25,217 nt of DNA from NCBI GenBank assembly GCA_020851015.1, contig JADZDN010000294.1, forward strand, positions 1-25,217, read 5' to 3'. The number at the start of each line of letters is the position of its first letter. Position 1 is the first letter of the stretch. The stretch comes from Alphaproteobacteria bacterium. GTDB lineage: Bacteria; Pseudomonadota; Alphaproteobacteria; JAEULC01. Made by a program: the position numbers and the translations under genes. The notes beneath the pieces are model-generated. The model worked only from the letters and a program-made list of their open reading frames with translations, searched no databases and was not told the DNA's origin. Below are positions 7,573 to 18,505 of the stretch, piece by piece.

Positions 7573-8471
7573 CGCTCACCGCCTATCTGGCCGCCGACGG
7601 GTATCTCGACCAGCTCCTGGCCGATCTGGGCGCGGTCGATGCCGTGCACGGCCGGCTGGCGCTGAAGTCCGGTCCGCCGGTGCCCGCGCCCTGGGCGCAG
7701 AACACGTGGTTCGATGTCCAGCGCATCGCGATCGACTCGATCGCCGACGCGGCGGCGAAGCTGCGCGCCGTTCAGCGCAACTGGGCGCTCTATGCCTTCC
7801 ATCTGCACCGCCGCGCGGCGCTGATCGAGGCGAAGCTGCCAGTGGTGCGGCCGAAACCGCTGGCCTTTCCCGCCGCGTCGCCCACGGCGCCGCTCGGCTC
7901 GTGGACCCTTGTCGATGCCGGCACGATGCTCGCCGCCCCGCGCTGCTCGAGCCCGTTCCGCCACGGCGAGGCGCGGTTCGTCGAGGACAAAACCGCACCG
8001 CCCAACCGCGCCTACCTGAAGCTGTGGGAAGCGCTGACCCTGGCGGGGGCGCGGCCCGGGCCGGGGTCGCTTTGCCTCGACCTCGGCGCCAGCCCGGGCG
8101 GCTGGACCTGGGTGCTGCAGGGGCTTGGCGCGCGGGTGATCGCGGTCGACAAGGCGCCGCTCGATCCCCGCATCGCTTCCCTGCCGGGCGTCGAGTCGCG
8201 GCGCGAAAGCGCCTTCGCGCTCGATCCCGCGGCGCTCGGCCCGGTCGACTGGCTGTGCTCGGACGTCGTCTGCTACCCGGCCCGGCTGCTGGCGCTGGTG
8301 CGGCGCTGGATGGAGGCGGGCAGGGCGCGCAACTTCGTCTGCACGCTGAAGTTCCAGGGTCCGACCGATCACGCGACCGCGCGCGCCTTCGCGGCGATTC
8401 CCGGTTCGCGCCTGCTGCACCTGTTCCACAACAAGCACGAATTGACCTGGATCAGGCTGGAATCGGCTTGA
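7569..8471 (+). CDS. RlmM-like FtsJ-domain 2'-O-methyltransferase
   Basis: A 300-residue protein starting at GTG 7569, overlapping the previous stop by four bases. The C-terminal half is an RrmJ/FtsJ-type fold with SAM-binding motif CLDLGASPGGWTWVL (about residues 169-183). The K-D-K-E catalytic tetrad of RNA ribose 2'-O-methyltransferases can be assigned: Lys151 (RAYLKLWE), Asp232 (CSDVVCYP), Lys261 (CTLKFQG) and Glu291 (NKHELTW). This arrangement resembles E. coli RlmM, which methylates C2498 of 23S rRNA. The N-terminal half (1-145) is less conserved and contains 'APRCSSPFRHGEARFVED', also seen in RlmM-like proteins. The rRNA target is inferred. A Mth938-rlmM-like operon with secDF is likely. 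Confidence 0.82.
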   Translation: MTLTAYLAADGYLDQLLADLGAVDAVHGRLALKSGPPVPAPWAQNTWFDVQRIAIDSIADAAAKLRAVQRNWALYAFHLHRRAALIEAKLPVVRPKPLAFPAASPTAPLGSWTLVDAGTMLAAPRCSSPFRHGEARFVEDKTAPPNRAYLKLWEALTLAGARPGPGSLCLDLGASPGGWTWVLQGLGARVIAVDKAPLDPRIASLPGVESRRESAFALDPAALGPVDWLCSDVVCYPARLLALVRRWMEAGRARNFVCTLKFQGPTDHATARAFAAIPGSRLLHLFHNKHELTWIRLESA

Positions 8472-8558
8472 GCCCGATGCCGCCAATGCCTGCGAAAAGG
8501 CTCGACTTCCCGGCCAAAGCCCTCCATATCTGCCGCGAATCCGCCGGGGTGCGCCGTC

Positions 8559-9434
8559 ATGCTCGAGAGCGCCGATCGATCCGCTGCCGTCCTCGATTTC
8601 TACCGGGCCTTGCCCTTCAACTACCGTGAATCCGCGCGCGACCACGCCCGCCAGATACGCTCGACCAACCAGATTCTCCGCTATCCCTGCTTGACGCCGC
8701 TGCTGCATCGCGGCACCAGGCTGCTCGACGTGGGCTGCGGGGCTGGCTGGTTCGCGCTGACCGCCGCCTACCATCATGGATGCGAGGTGACGGGCATCGA
8801 TTTCAACGAAGTCGTCATTGCCCGCGCCCGCGACGTTGCGGCACAACTCGGCGCCGCCGCCAGGTTCGAGCGGGCCGATCTCTTCACGTTCGAGGGACCT
8901 GCGCCATATGACCTGGTGACGTCGCTGGGCGTGCTGCACCATACCATGGATTGCCAAGGGGCCATCGCGCGGCTCTGTCGCGTGCTCACGAAGCCCGGCG
9001 GGCATGTATTCGTGGGTCTCTATCATCGCCATGGCCGGCGGCCCTTCCTTGAGCATTTCCGCCGGATGAAGGACGCAGGCGCCAACGAGGCCGCGATGCT
9101 GAAGGAGTATGGGCGCCTGCACGCAACGCTGGGCGACAAGACCCACCTCGAATCGTGGTTTCGGGATCAGGTGCTGCATCCGCACGAAACCCAGCACACG
9201 CTGCGCGAGATTGTGCCGACCCTTGAGGCCGCCGGCATGACGCTAGTATCGACGTCAATCAACGGCTTTGCGCCGTTCTCCGATCCTGCCGTGCTGTTCG
9301 AAGCCGAGGATTGCCTAGCGGAGGTTGGCGCGGAACGCCTTGCGCGGGGCCAGTACTACCCGGGCTTCTTCGTGTTCCTGGCGCGCAAGGCCTCAGCGGA
9401 TATGAGCGGGCCGAAGGGTCGAGAGGCGCTATGA
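8559..9434 (+). CDS. Class I SAM-dependent methyltransferase
   Basis: A 291-residue cytosolic protein. Motif I is LLDVGCGAGWFALTAA (Asp57-Val-Gly-Cys-Gly61), the acidic ribose-binding residue is Asp81 in VTGIDFNE, and 'YDLVTSLGVLHHT' followed by 'RVLTKPGGHVFVGLYHRHG' corresponds to motifs IV-VI of the Methyltransf_11/25 group. The residues after 170 form a family-specific C-terminal region with many His and Arg. No substrate can be assigned. The stop overlaps the start of the SGNH hydrolase (ATGA), so the two are translationally coupled, which hints at modification of an acylated or glycosylated envelope molecule. The Shine-Dalgarno sequence is weak. From here on, third-codon bases are visibly less G/C-biased than in secDF. 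Confidence 0.82.
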   Translation: MLESADRSAAVLDFYRALPFNYRESARDHARQIRSTNQILRYPCLTPLLHRGTRLLDVGCGAGWFALTAAYHHGCEVTGIDFNEVVIARARDVAAQLGAAARFERADLFTFEGPAPYDLVTSLGVLHHTMDCQGAIARLCRVLTKPGGHVFVGLYHRHGRRPFLEHFRRMKDAGANEAAMLKEYGRLHATLGDKTHLESWFRDQVLHPHETQHTLREIVPTLEAAGMTLVSTSINGFAPFSDPAVLFEAEDCLAEVGAERLARGQYYPGFFVFLARKASADMSGPKGREAL

Positions 9435-10678
9435 GTCCGTTTGCGATCCTGCTCGCCGTAGTCCTGATTTTGGTCGGTTTGAACGTTGCCTGCTGGCTAG
9501 TCTTCCAGGCTTGGCCGAGCCTGCTGCTGACTGAGAACGAGCGGCTAAGGTACGACTACTTGGCCCGCTTCGAAGGAGAACTGAAGCCCTATATCGGCGA
9601 ATGGTTCGATTTGAAGCCGGATGAATGGCCGAGCTTTGTGGCCGAACTGCAGGCCCGCATTGCCGCGGGCGGCCACGTATATGAGGACTTCACCGTCTTT
9701 AAGCCGGTCCCAAGCGCCGGAAAATTCTTTAACTTCCTGGAAGCCGGCCATCGCGCCGTTCGTACCGACCTGCAAGGCCCCTGGCCGATCGACCGCAGCA
9801 ATTTCAATATCTTTATGTTTGGCGGCTCGACGACGATGGGTGTTGGGCCGGACTGGACGACCATCCCCAGCTATCTGCAACAAGAGCTTGCCGCGCGAGG
9901 GCCCGGAGACCGACCGGTTCGTGTGTACAATTTCGGCCGCGGCTCCTATTTCCTGACGCAGGAACGGATACTATTCCAGCAATTGCTACTGCGCGGCGCC
10001 GTCCCCGACGTGGCGATGTTCTTCGACGGCGTGAACGACTGCTTTTTCTTCGACGGGAGAACCGGCGCCGAGGGGTTTCTGCGGCAGGCATTCGACGATT
10101 TCAACAAGAAGCATCTGGAAGCGACGCAGAACCGGGTGGCAGCGCGATTGAAATGGCGGGCGTTGGCGGAATTCGTTGGCAGCCTGCCATTGGCCCGTGC
10201 GGCCCAGGCGATCGGCGAGGCCCTTGCCAGGCGCAATGCACCGGCGGCTGAAGTCCTCTATCGCCCCATCCCGGTCGAGCCGGGCACAATCGAGCCCGTC
10301 ATCGGCCGCTATCTCGACAACAAGCGCCAGATCGAGGGGATCTGCCGCGAGTACGGGATTCGCGACTTCTTCGTCTGGCAACCGACTCCCGCCTACAAGT
10401 ACGACCTCGCTTGCCACGTCGCGCTGAGCCATCACTATGGACTTGGTGGTCATGAGCGCTCGGGCGTCGGATACGAGCTGATGGCAAGGCGACTGTCGTC
10501 GGAGCCCCCGCACGACAATTTCCTGTGGCTCGCCGATATTCAAGAGAATGAGCACAAGGCGCTCTACCTTGACAATATGCACTACACGAGTGAATTCAGC
10601 CATCAGATCGCGCGGCACATTGCGAAAGCGCTGCACGAGCGCGGCTATGTGCCTGCCGCAGCGGCTGGCATCATCTAG
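9431..10678 (+). CDS. Membrane-anchored SGNH/GDSL-like hydrolase
   Basis: A 415-residue protein. An N-terminal hydrophobic helix (about 4-26) makes it a signal-anchored envelope protein. The four SGNH blocks are visible: block I FMFGGSTTMG with nucleophile Ser133, block II YNFGRGSY with Gly179/Gly181, block III FFDGVND with Asn202, and block V YLDNMHYT with Asp381 and His384. The family includes esterases, lipases and carbohydrate O-acetyl esterases or acetyltransferases; similar anchored proteins occur in polysaccharide and cell-envelope loci. The start is ATG 9431, overlapping the methyltransferase stop. Phrases such as 'SNFNIFMFGGSTT' and 'FFDGVNDCFFFDG' resemble SGNH proteins of exopolysaccharide clusters, but no glycosyltransferase is adjacent. 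The exact substrate is unknown. Confidence 0.82.
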   Translation: MSPFAILLAVVLILVGLNVACWLVFQAWPSLLLTENERLRYDYLARFEGELKPYIGEWFDLKPDEWPSFVAELQARIAAGGHVYEDFTVFKPVPSAGKFFNFLEAGHRAVRTDLQGPWPIDRSNFNIFMFGGSTTMGVGPDWTTIPSYLQQELAARGPGDRPVRVYNFGRGSYFLTQERILFQQLLLRGAVPDVAMFFDGVNDCFFFDGRTGAEGFLRQAFDDFNKKHLEATQNRVAARLKWRALAEFVGSLPLARAAQAIGEALARRNAPAAEVLYRPIPVEPGTIEPVIGRYLDNKRQIEGICREYGIRDFFVWQPTPAYKYDLACHVALSHHYGLGGHERSGVGYELMARRLSSEPPHDNFLWLADIQENEHKALYLDNMHYTSEFSHQIARHIAKALHERGYVPAAAAGII

Positions 10679-10719
10679 CCACCCCCTCAGGCAGTGAGAC
10701 TAAGGGAAGGTTCGAAGCA

Positions 10720-10836
10720 ATGTACGAAGCTCTGATCGCGGTTGCCGGGGTACTGATCCTAGCGGTGATCATGGCGGTACGTCGCGCCCGTCGAAATCGG
10801 GGCACGAATCCCAATGACGTCTATCCACACTGGTAG
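10720..10836 (+). CDS. Small single-pass membrane protein (38 residues)
   Basis: The short reading frame MYEALIAVAGVLILAVIMAV is followed by RRARRNRGTNPNDVYPHW. One hydrophobic helix (about residues 4-20) followed by a cluster of five arginines predicts an Nout-Cin single-pass protein. A strong Shine-Dalgarno sequence, AAGGGAAGG at 10702-10710, lies nine bases before the ATG, which is the main reason to believe the frame is translated. It starts 41 bases after the SGNH hydrolase on the same strand, so it is probably the third gene of that operon. No family is recognised; a regulator or stabiliser of the SGNH protein is conceivable but unproven. Confidence 0.55.
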   Translation: MYEALIAVAGVLILAVIMAVRRARRNRGTNPNDVYPHW

Positions 10837-10871
10837 GATAAGCACCGGACTGTTACCGCGCAGACGCGACG

Positions 10872-11830
10872 CTAGCGGAACAGGCTGCGCCAGAATCCCT
10901 TCTTCGCGCTGGGCAGCGGATCCGGGGGAGGGGCCGCGGCCGCGGTCGGTCTCTTCGCCGCGGCGTAGATGCCTTGCACCGGCGTGACGAACTCCTTCGG
11001 GCTGGCGGGCGTCTTGCGCAGCGCCACGAACATCATGTCGAACACGAGAAAGGCCGGTATCGGCTTGTCGGACACCGAGGCCAGCATGGTCAACTGCTCC
11101 TTGGGCACCGTCGTCGCCGCGAGAACCTTCAGGGTCTCCGCCGACTGCAGATTCTGGTGGAACAACGTGGCCGTCTTGTTCATGAGCGCGTAGGTGTCGT
11201 CGAAGTCGCGCAGCTGGATCGGCAGGGTACCGAAGTCGAACGGCTCCGTCTGGATCGGCCGCGCCATCCGCACGAAGATGTTGTCGATATAGAGGACGTC
11301 CACGATCTCGTGGCGTTCGCCTTGGCGACATCCAGGTAGACGCAGGGGTGGACGTTGTAGAAGCCGTGATCGATGTAGCCATAGCTCTGGAGCGTGTGGA
11401 GCTGAAGTCCCCCGACCTTGAGGAGCTTGTGGATGTTCGCGAAGGTCTGGCTGATGTTGAAGACGTGCTCGGTGGTGCCGAAGTTCGTCACGACGTCATA
11501 AGCGCCGATGTTCGCGGGCACCGGCAGGTTCAGGTCGATCGCGTAGTCGGCGCGCGGGTCGCCAAGATCGATCGAGCGGTAGCTGCGGGCGCCGAATACC
11601 GAATAGAAGTCCCGCTGCGCGTTCGGCCTCGGCCTGTTGCCGTCGAAGATCGCCGCCATGATCCGCTCGCGGTCCGCGGGCGCGAGATGCCGGGTAGCGA
11701 CGCGCTGCATCGGCTCGCGATCGCTCCAGATATCCTGCGTGCCGAGATCGAGAACCGCGGCGTTGGCCGGAATGCGCGATCGCAGGGCAAGCGAGCTCAG
11801 CCACTCGATGTGCAGCGATCCAATGGCCAC
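10872..11830 (-). pseudogene. Class I methyltransferase broken by a single-base frameshift
   Basis: Two overlapping minus-strand frames together encode one protein of about 319 residues. The first runs from GTG 11830 (GGAGG four bases upstream) and carries VLDLGTQD (SAM motif I), 'YDVVTNFGTTEHVFNISQTF' and 'KLLKVGGLQLHT', typical of SAM-dependent methyltransferases. At about 11308-11321 the sense changes: 'VYLDVAKAN' is followed by a basic, unrelated tail, while the +1 frame continues naturally as 'EIVDVLYIDNIFVRMARPIQ' to the TAG at 10872. Restoring one base (GCGAACGCCACGAG to GCGAACGGCCACGAG on the coding strand) rejoins the frames as AKANGHEIVDVLYI. The gene is therefore either a recent pseudogene or carries a sequencing error. 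No substrate is recognised. It converges on the SGNH operon. Confidence 0.82.
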
Positions 11831-11981
11831 AATGCCTCCGTGGATGATCAGTCCAGGCGCGAGCCTGGTAGGTCAGGCCATATGTACGTAATGACCGGCG
11901 CGTGACCAGCGGTATAAGTACCGGGCTGCGGTCCGCGCCGCGGCTCGCGGCGGAAGGGGCCCTAGCGGGGCTGATCGTTCT

Positions 11982-14156
11982 CTAGGCGGCGTCGCGGCGC
12001 TGCGCCTCGTCGTGGGGCAGGGTGATGGTGACGGTCGTACCCTTGCCCACCTCGCTGGCGATGCTGAACGTGCCGCCATGCAGGTTGGCCAGCGACTTGA
12101 CGAGGGTGAGGCCCAGGCCGGTGCCCTCGAAGCGGCGGGAATAGCTGGTTTCGACCTGGAAGAACGGCGTGCCGAGCCGGTCGAGCATGTCCGGCGGGAT
12201 GCCGATGCCCGTATCCGCGACGCTTAGCGCGACGCCGCCGCCGCGCTGGTCGATCGCCAGCGTCACCGCGCCGCCGCGCGGCGTGAACTTCACCGCGTTG
12301 GCCAGCAGATTCACCAGGATCTGCTGGACCGCGCGCTGGTCGGCCTTCACGGCCGGCAGCGACGGCGCAATGCGCGATTCGAGCGTCAGGCCCGCATCGG
12401 CGGCGCGCTGGCGGATCACCATGACGGCGCTTTCGGCGACCGTCGACAGGTCGATCCACTCGCAGTGCAGCTCGCGCCGCCCGGCCTCGATCTTCGCCAT
12501 GTCCAGGACGTCGTTGATGAGCTGCAGCAGAAGCTGGCCGCTGCGCTGGATGTCGACGGCGAAATCGCGGTAGCGCGCCGATCCGATCGGACCCAGCATC
12601 TCCTTGGCGATGATCTCGGAGAAGCCGAGGATCGCGTTCAAGGGCGTGCGCAGCTCGTGGCTCATATTGGCCAGGAAGTTGGTCTTGGCGCGGTTGGCGC
12701 CCTCGGCCGCCTCCTTGGCCAGCTCGAGCTCGGTCTGCGCCTTGGCCAGCCGGCGCTCGTTGGCCTTGCGGTCGGTGATGTCCAGCGCGACCGTGATGAG
12801 CCGGTCGACCCGGGCGGACGAATCCAGCAGCGGCACCTTGGTCGACAGCCAGTCGCGCTCGACGCCGTCGGCCCCGGCGTAGCGTTCCTCGTAGAAGCCG
12901 GTCGACCTGCCGGTGCCGATCACCATCGCATCCATGCTCTGCGTGTGCTCGCCATAGGCCGGGCCGAGCAGCTCGGCGGCGGTCTTGCCGACCGCGGCGA
13001 TGGGCGTGGTGCCATAAAGCCGGGCCTGATAGGCGTTCATCAGGACATAGCGCGAATCGCGGTCCTTGGCGTTGATCATCGCCGGCACGGCGTCGATCAC
13101 GGCCTGCATAGCCATGCGCGATTGCTCGTCGCGCCGCGCCAGGCGCATCTGCATCGCGCCCATCCCGGCGAAGGCGAGGGTGACGGCGGCGGCCACGATG
13201 CACGCGCCGATCGCCCGCACGCGCCAAGCCGCCAGGAAGTCGCTCTCGGCCAGGCCGACCGAGGCGATCAGCGGCAGGTTCGGCACGGCGCGGAAGCTGA
13301 CCAGGCGCGTGCGACCGTCCCAGGGCGATTGCACCGACAGATTGCCCGCCTTCGTGCCCTGCGCTTCGGCCCGCGCGACCGGGTGGTCCGGAAAGGTACC
13401 GCCGATCTGCGGCGCCAGGTTCGACGTGGCGAAGAGCATCTGGCCTGCCCGGTCCCACATCACCACCACGCCGCGCGGTCCGATCTCCAGCTTGTCGTAG
13501 AAGGCCCGGAAGAAGGTCGGCGAAACGACGGCCGCGATGGTGTGCGGGCCACCGGCAGCCGCGGTCGGCAGGCGGCGGCTGACATAGAGCGGCAGCAGGC
13601 AGCCATCCGGCCCCAGCGGACGCAGCAATTGCAGCTTGTCGGGCTCGGCGCCCGCGTGAAGGACGGCGCGGGGCGGATCGTCGCTCGCGCAGCGCTGGGC
13701 CAGCGCCGCCAGGCTTTCGTCCGCCGTGGTCACGACGCGGTGGCGCAGCCTGCCGTCGGCATCGATCACCTGAAGCTGCCGCACGTAAGGGATGGCGGAC
13801 ACGTAGCGCTGGAGGCTTTGGGCGACGGCCGGATCGAGCGCCGGCGCGGCCAGCGAAGGCCCGGCGATCTCGACGGCGGCGCCGAGCAGTTGCTCGGCGC
13901 GGGCGATGGAGTGGGTGGCATGCTCGATCAGAAGCTCGGTCAGATTGTCGGCCATGCGCGCGGCATCCACGGTCACTTGCTCGCGCTGGCGCAGGATGCT
14001 CACCAGGATGAGCCCGTCGACGATCACGATGCCCAGGATGGCCGATGCGACGATCGCGCGGCGCAATGCGCTGCGCCGCGCGGCCGGTCGCGCGCTGCTC
14101 GGCTGGCCCGCGGCGGCCGCGTCTCGAGAGGAAACTCTCACGTCGACGTCACTCAC
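11982..14156 (-). CDS. PdhS/PleC-like membrane sensor histidine kinase (one PAS)
   Basis: A 724-residue inner-membrane kinase. Transmembrane helix 1 (about 34-54) and helix 2 (about 315-337) flank an extracytoplasmic sensor of about 260 residues resembling a Cache-type domain. A PAS domain (350-465, ending DITDRK) leads through a short coiled linker to HisKA (about 495-560), with phospho-acceptor His500 in FLANMSHELRTPLNAILGFSE and the PdhS-type run 'LLLQLINDVLDMAKIEAG'. The HATPase_c domain (610-720) has the N box (NLLANAVKF), G1 (VADTGIGIP), F (TPFFQV) and G2 (GTGLGL). The start is GTG 14156. No receiver domain or response regulator gene is adjacent, as for DivJ/PleC/PdhS kinases that act on DivK or PleD elsewhere. 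A TTAA-N7-TTAA box lies 35 bases upstream. The gene is a paralogue of the kinase just upstream. Confidence 0.9.
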   Translation of the reverse strand: MSDVDVRVSSRDAAAAGQPSSARPAARRSALRRAIVASAILGIVIVDGLILVSILRQREQVTVDAARMADNLTELLIEHATHSIARAEQLLGAAVEIAGPSLAAPALDPAVAQSLQRYVSAIPYVRQLQVIDADGRLRHRVVTTADESLAALAQRCASDDPPRAVLHAGAEPDKLQLLRPLGPDGCLLPLYVSRRLPTAAAGGPHTIAAVVSPTFFRAFYDKLEIGPRGVVVMWDRAGQMLFATSNLAPQIGGTFPDHPVARAEAQGTKAGNLSVQSPWDGRTRLVSFRAVPNLPLIASVGLAESDFLAAWRVRAIGACIVAAAVTLAFAGMGAMQMRLARRDEQSRMAMQAVIDAVPAMINAKDRDSRYVLMNAYQARLYGTTPIAAVGKTAAELLGPAYGEHTQSMDAMVIGTGRSTGFYEERYAGADGVERDWLSTKVPLLDSSARVDRLITVALDITDRKANERRLAKAQTELELAKEAAEGANRAKTNFLANMSHELRTPLNAILGFSEIIAKEMLGPIGSARYRDFAVDIQRSGQLLLQLINDVLDMAKIEAGRRELHCEWIDLSTVAESAVMVIRQRAADAGLTLESRIAPSLPAVKADQRAVQQILVNLLANAVKFTPRGGAVTLAIDQRGGGVALSVADTGIGIPPDMLDRLGTPFFQVETSYSRRFEGTGLGLTLVKSLANLHGGTFSIASEVGKGTTVTITLPHDEAQRRDAA

Positions 14157-14190
14157 CTAGCAATAGAGAGTGACCTTATCGGCCGCATGC

Positions 14191-14205
14191 TTAATCGCCG
14201 GTTAA
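14191..14205 (-). promoter_or_regulatory. CtrA-type box TTAA-N7-TTAA before the first kinase
   Basis: The plus strand reads TTAATCGCCGGTTAA, a perfect TTAA-N7-TTAA match to the CtrA consensus, in the 65-base gap between the two kinase genes and 35 bases before the GTG at 14156. TTAA tetramers are rare in this GC-rich window, and only one other full site was found, before the second kinase. Confidence 0.62.
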
Positions 14206-14221
14206 CCGTGCCGCAGGCAGG

Positions 14222-16780
<2,559 letters not shown>

Positions 16781-16828
16781 CGTGGTCCTTGGTGCCGGCA
16801 CGCCGCCGGCGACCCTACGCCGCCCGAG

Positions 16829-16843
16829 TTAACCATGCCTTAA
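16829..16843 (-). promoter_or_regulatory. CtrA-type box TTAA-N7-TTAA before the second kinase
   Basis: The plus strand reads TTAACCATGCCTTAA, again a perfect TTAA-N7-TTAA, which also contains the octamer TTAACCAT reported as a CtrA-associated half motif in Caulobacter. It lies 49 bases before ATG 16780 and just downstream of the terminator of the preceding minus-strand gene, where a promoter is needed. Confidence 0.65.
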
Positions 16844-16874
16844 GGACCGGCCGAACCCCCGGGTCCCGAAACGA

Positions 16875-16900
16875 AAAACGGGGCCAACCGGCCCCGTTTT
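16875..16900 (-). terminator. Rho-independent terminator of the PuuD-type gene
   Basis: A perfect 11-bp inverted repeat, AAAACGGGGCC / GGCCCCGTTTT, encloses a four-base loop. On the minus strand the stem ends in a run of five T. It begins 24 bases after the stop of the gene at 16924. The arms carry A- and T-runs on both sides, so it could act in either direction. It separates that gene from the kinase pair. Confidence 0.85.
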
Positions 16901-16923
16901 CCGGCCCTTCCGGCGAAACGGCG

Positions 16924-17514
16924 TCAGAAGATGTTCTGGGCCGCCACCATCGCGAACAGCATCGGCACCGACAGCATGGTGTTGATGCGCGAGAACAGCT
17001 TGGCCGCGGCCGCCGCGGCCTTCTTGGCGTCCGCCGACGCCTCGACCAGGCCAAGCGCCTTCTGCTGGTTCGGCCAGATCACGAACCAGACGTTGAACGC
17101 CATGATGAGGCCGAGCCACATGCCGATACCGATCGCGGTGTTCTTCATCACGCCCGACCCGATGCCCAGCGCCAGGGCCGAGGCGATATAGCGGTTCATC
17201 GAGGCCAGGATCAGCCCCGTGACCACCGTCGACAGCGCCGCCCAGCGGAACCAGAACAGCGCCTCGGGCGCGATCACCTTGCTGACCGCCGGCTTCTGGT
17301 CGTCCGGAATCTTCGGCATGCTCGGGATCTGCACGAAGTTGAAATACCAGAGCAGGCCGATCCACATCACGCCGCTCAGGACGTGCAGCCAACGGAACAG
17401 GAACGCGAACCAATTGTGGTCGAACGAGATGCCGCGCGTGATCAGGATGTAGATCACGAGAAGGCCCAGGCCGGCCAGAATGGTGTTCTGCAGCGAATCG
17501 AAGAATTTTGCCAT
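16924..17514 (-). CDS. Urate hydroxylase PuuD-type membrane domain protein (short form)
   Basis: A 196-residue protein with five or six hydrophobic segments. The signature FRWLHVLSGVMWIGLLWYFNF, followed by 'VQIPSMPKI' and later 'MKNTAIGIGMWLGLIMAFNVWFVIWP', matches the Urate_ox_N/PuuD membrane domain (PF06181 family). Full PuuD proteins carry this domain followed by a cytochrome c module and oxidise urate; this one ends after the membrane part with no CxxCH motif, so urate oxidation by itself is doubtful and the conserved His residues may serve another electron-transfer or membrane role. ATG 17514 is preferred because AGAGGGGG then lies at normal distance; ATG 17523 abuts that sequence. No purine-catabolism genes are nearby. 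It ends at a strong terminator. Confidence 0.68.
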   Translation of the reverse strand: MAKFFDSLQNTILAGLGLLVIYILITRGISFDHNWFAFLFRWLHVLSGVMWIGLLWYFNFVQIPSMPKIPDDQKPAVSKVIAPEALFWFRWAALSTVVTGLILASMNRYIASALALGIGSGVMKNTAIGIGMWLGLIMAFNVWFVIWPNQQKALGLVEASADAKKAAAAAAKLFSRINTMLSVPMLFAMVAAQNIF

Positions 17515-17742
17515 CGGTCTCATCCCCCTCTTTGGATTCGTTCTTGACGACTAAGTACAACGAATGTCGGCGGGATTCAACGCGGCCGCTGGCCCGGCGC
17601 GGGCAAACCGGCCGGTCGTCGATTTGTGATGGAGCCCGATGCCCTTCGCCGCGTTGCGCCTTTGCCGATACTTAGGCGTGCGATAGTGTCGGGAACGCGC
17701 ATGTCCGGACGGAACGGACCGCACAGGCGGGGAGGTCGGCAA

Positions 17743-18474
17743 ATGGATCGCACGCAAGATGGAGCAAGGACTGAAATGGCAAGACGTCAATTCCTCGGAA
17801 CCGCTTCCGGTTCGTTCGTGATGGCGGCGGCCGGCCGGGCCTCGGGCGCCGCGCGCGCCAGCGTGGCGCAGGCGGCCGCCCCGCACGAGCTGCCGAAACT
17901 TCCCTACGCCGACAACGCGCTCGACCCGGTGATCTCGGCCAACACCATCGGCTTCCACTACGGCAAGCATCACCAGGCCTACGTGACCAACCTCAACAAC
18001 CTGCTGAAGGATGCGCCCGACCTGGCCGCCCTGACGCTGGAGGCGCTGGCCAAGACGACCGCCGGCGATCCCAACCGCGTGGGCATCTTCAACAACGGCG
18101 CGCAGGTCTGGAACCACACGTTCTACTGGAACAGCATGAAGCCGGGCGGCGGCGGCCAGCCGGGCGGCAAGCTCAAGGACCGGATCGACGCCGATCTCGG
18201 GGGCTACGACAAGTTCAAGTCGGCCTTCCATGCGGCGGCGCTGGGCCAGTTCGGCAGCGGCTGGGCCTGGCTGATCGAGGACGGCGGCAAGCTCGCCATC
18301 GCGCGCACCGGCAACGCGGAGACGCCGATGGCGCAGGGAAAGAAGTGCCTGCTGACCATCGACGTGTGGGAGCATGCCTACTACCTCGACTACCAGAACC
18401 GCCGCGCCGACTACATCACCGCATGGCTGGACAAGCTGGTGAACTGGGAATTCGCCGCAAAGAATCTCGGCTAG
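17743..18474 (+). CDS. sodB: Fe-type superoxide dismutase with Tat signal peptide
   Basis: A 243-residue protein. Near the N-terminus ARRQFLG followed by a hydrophobic Ala-rich segment and an AQAAA cleavage-like site is a twin-arginine signal, so the folded, metal-loaded enzyme should be exported to the periplasm. The mature part is a complete Fe/Mn SOD that dismutates superoxide. The metal ligands are His72 (FHYGKHH), His125 (QVWNHTFYWN), Asp207 and His211 (DVWEHAYYLDY). Gln121 just before WNH is at the place where iron SODs keep their second-shell glutamine, favouring iron. The start at 17743 has GGGGAGG eight bases upstream; ATG 17776 (MARRQFLG), with AAGG upstream, is an alternative giving a shorter n-region. 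The residues before 17743 are open but lack support. It stands alone, divergent from the PuuD-type gene. Confidence 0.92.
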   Translation: MDRTQDGARTEMARRQFLGTASGSFVMAAAGRASGAARASVAQAAAPHELPKLPYADNALDPVISANTIGFHYGKHHQAYVTNLNNLLKDAPDLAALTLEALAKTTAGDPNRVGIFNNGAQVWNHTFYWNSMKPGGGGQPGGKLKDRIDADLGGYDKFKSAFHAAALGQFGSGWAWLIEDGGKLAIARTGNAETPMAQGKKCLLTIDVWEHAYYLDYQNRRADYITAWLDKLVNWEFAAKNLG

Positions 18475-18505
18475 GTCCGTTGGAACGACAGGACAGGGGC
18501 GTCCG

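Noticed and set aside
17626..17742. Upstream in-frame extension of the superoxide dismutase
   Set aside because: It would bury the Tat signal about 50 residues into the protein and has no ribosome binding site, while 17743 has GGGGAGG.
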